64,000 nucleotides of DNA from Magnolia sinica. Taxonomy: Eukaryota > Streptophyta > Magnoliopsida > Magnoliales > Magnoliaceae. A program made the translations under genes and the position numbers. Of the stretch, positions 59,230-64,000 are shown piece by piece. The notes under the pieces were generated by a model that saw only the letters and a list, made by a program, of their open reading frames with translations, did not search any database and was not told the DNA's origin. The stretch lies in assembly GCF_029962835.1 (NCBI RefSeq), contig NC_080589.1, forward strand, positions 22,031,586-22,095,585, read 5' to 3'. The stretch's first letter is position 1, and every line of letters begins with the position of its first letter.

Positions 59230-59675
59230 TCATGCGCTGGAAACTTAGGTAGGGTCCACCGTGATGTTTGTGAGAAATCCACTCCATCCATCCATTTTTT
59301 GAACACATTTTAAGACATAGGGCCAAGAATGAGCTAGATCCAAGACTCAAGTAGGCCTAAAACGTGAGGATTGAAGGTCCACAGTTGAAATATTCGAGGG
59401 GCCACAGGTTTTAAATCAGTCTAATATTTGGGTTTTCAATTCATCCCAGTAGTGATGACGTAATGAACGGTATGGATGGAATGTAAACATCACTGTTGAC
59501 CCAGGAAGGTTTCAACGGTAGGAATTTCCCTACCCACCTTTTTCTTTAGTGCGGCCCACTTGAGTCTTGGATCCTGCTCAATTTTTGCCTCAAGTCTTAA
59601 AATAATCCCACAAAACTGATGGATGGAGTAGATTTCTCACAAACATCACGGTGTGCCCCACTCCTGCGAAAGGAT
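59230..59675. repeat. GGGCCC-family palindromic unit
   Basis: Inverted 'ccaccgtgatgtttgtgaga' (59257) and 'tctcacaaacatcacggtg' (59634) mark the arms. Confidence 0.65.
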
Positions 59676-59689
59676 TTAGTAGGAAATCT

Positions 59690-60090
59690 GCATCCCATCT
59701 TCGCACGACACATGCTCATACCTCGTGTGGTACACCAGCCAATCCACACCCTCCATCCATTTTCATAAGTAATTTTAAGGCATGAGGTCAAAAAGGAGAC
59801 AAATGAAAGATCAAGTGTACCACACTACAAGAAATGCGGCGGCAATGATGTCCACCATTGAAGCTTTTTAGGGCCCACCGTAATGTTTATTTGCCATCCA
59901 ATCTATCCATGAGGTTTGACAAACCTGGATGGGAAAACATAAATATTAGCTTTATCCAAAAAAATTATAGGCTTAAAATAGTTTAATGGTGATCATTCAA
60001 TGAACACTATTTTGTGTGGTGTGGTCCACCTCAGATTTGGATCTACCTTATTTTTCGGCCCATGCGCTAAAATGATATGTTAAAGTGAAT
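59690..60090. repeat. GGGCCC-family unit at left flank of the third foldback
   Basis: Starts 'gtgtggtacaccagccaatc' and carries the usual half blocks. The expected right end is replaced by the foldback arm at about 60100. Confidence 0.5.
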
Positions 60091-60099
60091 TCCAATTGA

Positions 60100-60597
60100 T
60101 GTTTGGATGTTCATACATATCTTTATACATTTATAAATGGTATGCATCATATTTAAATATATTTACCTTAGTTTAATCAAATAACATGCATAACTTAGTA
60201 CCTTATACAAAGGAAATTTATTATGTGCACTTCTTTTTTGATATTTTATGATTTAAAAGTGTGCATTAAGGTTTTTTTAAATAATCCTCAAAGTTTCATA
60301 AAAAAATTCAACCATTTTGCTAATGTTTCCCCATGTTTTCCAAAAAGTGCGATAAACTATGCGATACAAACGATATATCCCGTGCGATAACCGATACGTA
60401 TCTGTATCCCAAGGGTGCGATACATTGTACAAGTTTCGTTGGCCAGGGATACGGAAACAACATTGATATCACTAACAATATCGCCAATAGGCGGAAATGT
60501 AGGGAAGCATTGGGGAAAGATGTGGAAAACGGTAGAATTTTTCAATGAAACTTCAAGAGATGCTAAAATACATATATTTGCATATCTAGAAATCATA

Positions 60598-60655
<58 letters not shown>

Positions 60656-62315
60656 AAAAGAATGCATACATAATAAGTTTCCATTTAATGGGTGCCTAAA
60701 AGCATGTGTTGTTGTAAGAAATCAATCCAGTCATCCCATCAATCCATCCAACCTTCCATCCAAACATCCATTGATATTTTAGAATATCGAAAACACACAA
60801 TATTTTGCAGAGAAATCATTGACAACTAAAAAAAAATGAAATATTGTGGTATCGAAATCGCCCATGTTGCAATAACGATAATATCGTGATATTATCGATA
60901 TTATCATTGATAATTTGAACAATGCATACAACCATGCGTCCATTAAAAAAAATTTGAAATGAAACTTTTTTTAATAAATAGTTTTTTGATGATATTATCA
61001 AAATATCACCAATACATTGGTGATACAAGCAACACCTAGAATTTACAATAGAAAATATTGGCGACACAACGGCGATATTAATAGATTAGCGATACTTAAA
61101 GATATATCGCCGATACCTGAAATTTCTGATACCACTAGTGCTATTGGTATCGCTACCGGTGTTATCGGTCACCAAGCTAGAGATACAGATAATATCAAGG
61201 ATATTCCGATAATATCGGGGATACTCTGAACAATTATTCTAGGTTACCACTAACAGCACACTATAGTAGGAAGTTCAAAATCCAAAAGGAAAAAAAAAAG
61301 AGTACTAAACATCATTCAATTTTTACGAAAAACATTTCCATTTTTATCAATTCAAGTTCCATGTTCACAGCACAAATCTACAGTTTGTTGAGAATTTATT
61401 ACAGAATTTGTAAGATGCACAGATTCTGCATGACTACTGACATTGATATGAGAATTTGTTACAGACACAACAATCTTTTTTTGAAATATTTCAGCCATGA
61501 CACTTCTGCAGAAAATAAGAGAACAAAGGCAACCTGATTTTTCTGTATATAACTATGTTGAGAAAATATGTACTCCTAATGTGAACCCAAATGAAAGGTA
61601 TGTAATTTCTTGCATAAATTATTTCACTATGCATTTCATCACTGGTATGGCTCAAAATTGTGAGACTAAAGGTTAATCATGTCAGAGATTGAAATTTTGA
61701 AAGAAACACTTTTGCATAAACCTGGTTTAAAAGATGGATGAATGGAATACAAAAATTGGAGCCGAAAGGGAACTTATGTAAAGTCAGTGTTCGAAATATC
61801 GGTATCACGCAATGTATCGCACCCTTGGGATACAGATACGTATCGGTTATCGCATGGGATATATCATTTCTATCACATAATTTATCACACTTTTTGGAAA
61901 ACATAGGGCTGCTGACTTTGTGCTTTCTAAGGCTAAAAGAGCCCAAATCGAATGGGCAGCCCATGTTGCTTCTTTTAAAGACACTGATTATCTTTTTCTA
62001 GGATTTTAGTTTCGATCTGCTATCTCAGCGGATCTTCCTTGTTTCTGTTTTTTCTTTTTTCTTTTATGAAATCGTCATCTTTCAAAAAAAAAAAAAAACA
62101 TTGGGAAAATGGTTGAATTTTTCAATGAAACTTCAGGGATGGTTAAAAAAGACTTTAATACACACTTTTAAATCATAACATCTCAAAAAAAAAAAAAAAA
62201 GTAAAGGCAAATAGGTTTCCTTTGTATAGGGTCATAAGCCATGCGTTGTCTGATTGAACTAAGTCAACTATATTCAAATATAATGTATAACATTTATAAA
62301 TATATCAAAACATGT
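60100..62315. mobile_element. Third foldback element, TATCG-rich
   Basis: Arms about 60100-60440 and 61790-62315 are inverted. Matching blocks: 'caaaggaaattta' (60211) against 'aggtttcctttg' (62212); 'gaaacatt-ttggttgaa' words; and CCAAAAAGTGCGATAAACTATGCGATA-type sequence (60341) against its inverse (61870). The last block, with CGATACGTATCTGTATCCCA, is the closest match. The interior has many ATATCG words and a TA microsatellite (60603-60652). The paired frames there, beginning M-F-S-K-K-C-D, are products of the arms, not proteins. Confidence 0.6.
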
Positions 62316-62424
62316 AAGAAAACACAACTAAGTGGACCCCACCACAACAAAAAAAAAAAAAAAGTGGGGACAGTGACACCCACTGTTGAAACCTTCCTGC
62401 TTTGAAACCAACATGTGCGTGGGA

Positions 62425-62850
62425 CCCTCAGTGTGGCCCTTGCCATTATGTATGTGTTGTATCCACACCGTCCATCCATTTGGAAAGATCGTTTTAGGTC
62501 CTAAGCCAAAGAATTAGGCTGATCCAAAGCTCAAGTAGACCCTACCATAGATAACAATGGGGGCGATGACACCCACGGTTGAAACTTGAAACCACTTTTA
62601 TGGGGTCCACCATAATGTTTATTTTAGATCCAACCTGTTCACAAGTTCATACAAATATTTGCCAAGGTATAACATAAATATCAGCTTGATCGAAAACTTT
62701 TGTGGCCCTCACAAAGTTTTTAATGGTAGGAGTTCAATCCCCATTGATTTGACCCATTATTTGTCTTATGACCTAAACTAATCTCTCCAAATGGATGGAC
62801 AAAATGGATATACAATACATACATTTATGTAGGCACCACCGTTTTTAGTG
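62425..62850. repeat. GGGCCC-family palindromic unit, diverged
   Basis: The left arm has 'cacaccgtccatccatttgg' and the right arm 'ccaaatggatggacaaaatgg'. The GGGCCC core is degraded. Confidence 0.55.
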
Positions 62851-62944
62851 CAACAAGTCACATTGAATCCACTTTCCCTTAATTTAAGGGCAAGGATTAG
62901 GTGTTACGCGGGTAACGGCATAGCCGGTGTTACTTTTATTGTAG

Positions 62945-63375
62945 GGCCCACCTTCGATGATATGTCATATATCCACTACGTCCATTCATTTTTATAGATC
63001 CTTTTAGAACGTTTTCCCAAACATTAAGTACATCCAAATCTCAGGTGGACCACACCACATGAAACCGTGATTATTGAATGTTCACCATTAAAAATATATC
63101 AAGGCCTAGTTTAAGTAGATCCTTAAAGTTTATTTGTCATCCAAATCGTTGATAAGGTCAATCAAAACTGAATGAAGGAAATACACAAATATTAGTGTAA
63201 ACCAAAACTTTTGTGGCCTATAAAATACTTTTAATGGTCATTCACCAGTTTTTCTGGTGTGGTCCACCTGAGATCTTAATATGCTTAAATTTTCGTATAA
63301 CGTCCTTAAATTATATGGAAAGACGGATGGACGGCCTAAATGAAAAAAATAAATCAATGTGGACCCCACAGAGCT
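62945..63375. repeat. GGGCCC-family palindromic unit
   Basis: Arms 'agggcccaccttcgatgata' and 'caatgtggaccccacagag', centred near 63145, with ATCCAAATC and GATAAGGTCA. Confidence 0.6.
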
Positions 63376-63477
63376 CATTACAAACTGTCTGTCTGTCTCT
63401 GCGCATCCATTAAAAAAGGTACCCGAATTGCGTCCTACCACAGCCCGTCTCCAGCTGAGAACAGGCAGCAGCTTTGA

Positions 63478-63885
63478 TTGGCCACCATGATGTATGTGTC
63501 TTATCCACACTGTCCATCCATTTTTTTCGTATCATTTTAGGGTATAAGCCCAAAAATGAGGAAGATCCAAGGCCCAAGTGGACCACACCACAGGAAGTGG
63601 CAACAATAATGATTCTCATCATTGAAACTTTTCTAGGGCCCACCGTGATGTTTATTTTCCATCCAACCTATTCATAAAGTTACGTAGACCTGGATGAAGA
63701 GAAAACACAAATATCAACTCCATCCAAAACTTCTGTGGCCCCAAGAAATTTTCAACAGTAAGAGTTTAATCCCCATTGTGTAGTCCACTTGAGCCTTGGA
63801 TCTGCCGATTTTTGGATTTATACCCTAACATGATATGAAAAAATGGATGGACGGAGTGGATAAGACCCATACATCACGTGGCCAC
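63478..63885. repeat. GGGCCC-family palindromic unit
   Basis: Arms 'ggccaccatgatgtatgtgt' and 'cccatacatcacgtggccac', with the centre near 63670. Confidence 0.65.
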
Positions 63886-63888
63886 TCA

Positions 63889-64000
63889 CGAAAGCGGATT
63901 AGCCGGTGTACCACACACCAGCTATATAGTTGTTGTGGGTACGTGTCATGCGAAGACGAGCGCTGACACTCCTCAAGCTCCGAGCTGTACGACCGGTTCA
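63889..64000. repeat. Left end of another GGGCCC-family element, cut by the window
   Basis: GAAAGCGGATTAGCCGGTGT, then GACGAGCGCTGACACTCCTC and GAGCTGTACGACCGGTTCA. These match the left end and subterminal block of the element at 17107-17658. Confidence 0.65.

Noticed and set aside
60333-60548. Paired proteins starting M-F-S-K-K-C-D (also 61677-61964, minus)
   Set aside because: They are the two arms of the foldback translated in opposite directions. Similarity reflects the inverted repeat, not a gene family.

Overview
This window looks like nuclear DNA from a seed plant. It is intron-rich and AT-rich, full of nested transposable elements, and holds very few host genes. The short dispersed palindromes built around GGGCCCACCGTGATG and CACCGTCCATCC remind me of magnoliid genomes (Magnolia and laurel relatives). 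That taxonomic hint is from memory and unverified. There is no sign of bacterial or organellar gene organisation.

Host genes, both on the minus strand. (1) A four-exon universal stress protein gene (12630-15289) whose exons join in frame to a complete 158-residue protein with the USP ATP-binding loop. (2) The last coding exon of an aldo/keto reductase (55509-55669); its earlier exons were not found in the window. A possible GC-rich leader exon lies at 57955-58170 on the minus strand.

Layout. 1-1934: noncoding plus half of a GGGCCC-family palindrome. 1935-11143: a complete 9.2-kb Copia (SIRE/Maximus-like) LTR element with 2.2-kb LTRs and a perfect 5-bp ATTCT target duplication; it keeps a broken gag and an envelope-position ORF but has no recognisable pol. 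12.4-15.3 kb: the USP gene. 15.4-18.2 kb: back-to-back GGGCCC-family palindromic units. 18.4-21.0 kb: foldback element A. About 21.6-40.5 kb: a much larger related foldback, element B. B's interior carries 21-bp tandem arrays, an inverted pair of RNA-dependent RNA polymerase (RDR) gene fragments, a CHUP1-like fragment, a telomere-like array and a possible nested long LTR. 41-46.5 kb: more palindromic units and two hAT-type elements with 8-bp target duplications. 46.5-50.3 kb: sparse, with one SINE. 50.3-51.3 kb: a broken Mutator-type transposase N terminus. 51.9-53.85 kb: two minisatellites, the first split by a hAT MITE. 55.5-58.2 kb: the aldo/keto reductase exon and possible leader. 58.2-64 kb: further palindromic units and a third foldback.

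The most interesting candidate is the A/B foldback family. Its arms have the same order: half-palindrome, AT-rich block, then 21-bp arrays. Most array copies are exactly seven codons long and stay open as heptads such as K-L-E-I-E-R-A, and B carries pieces of at least one host gene. All identifications are by eye; no search or alignment was run.
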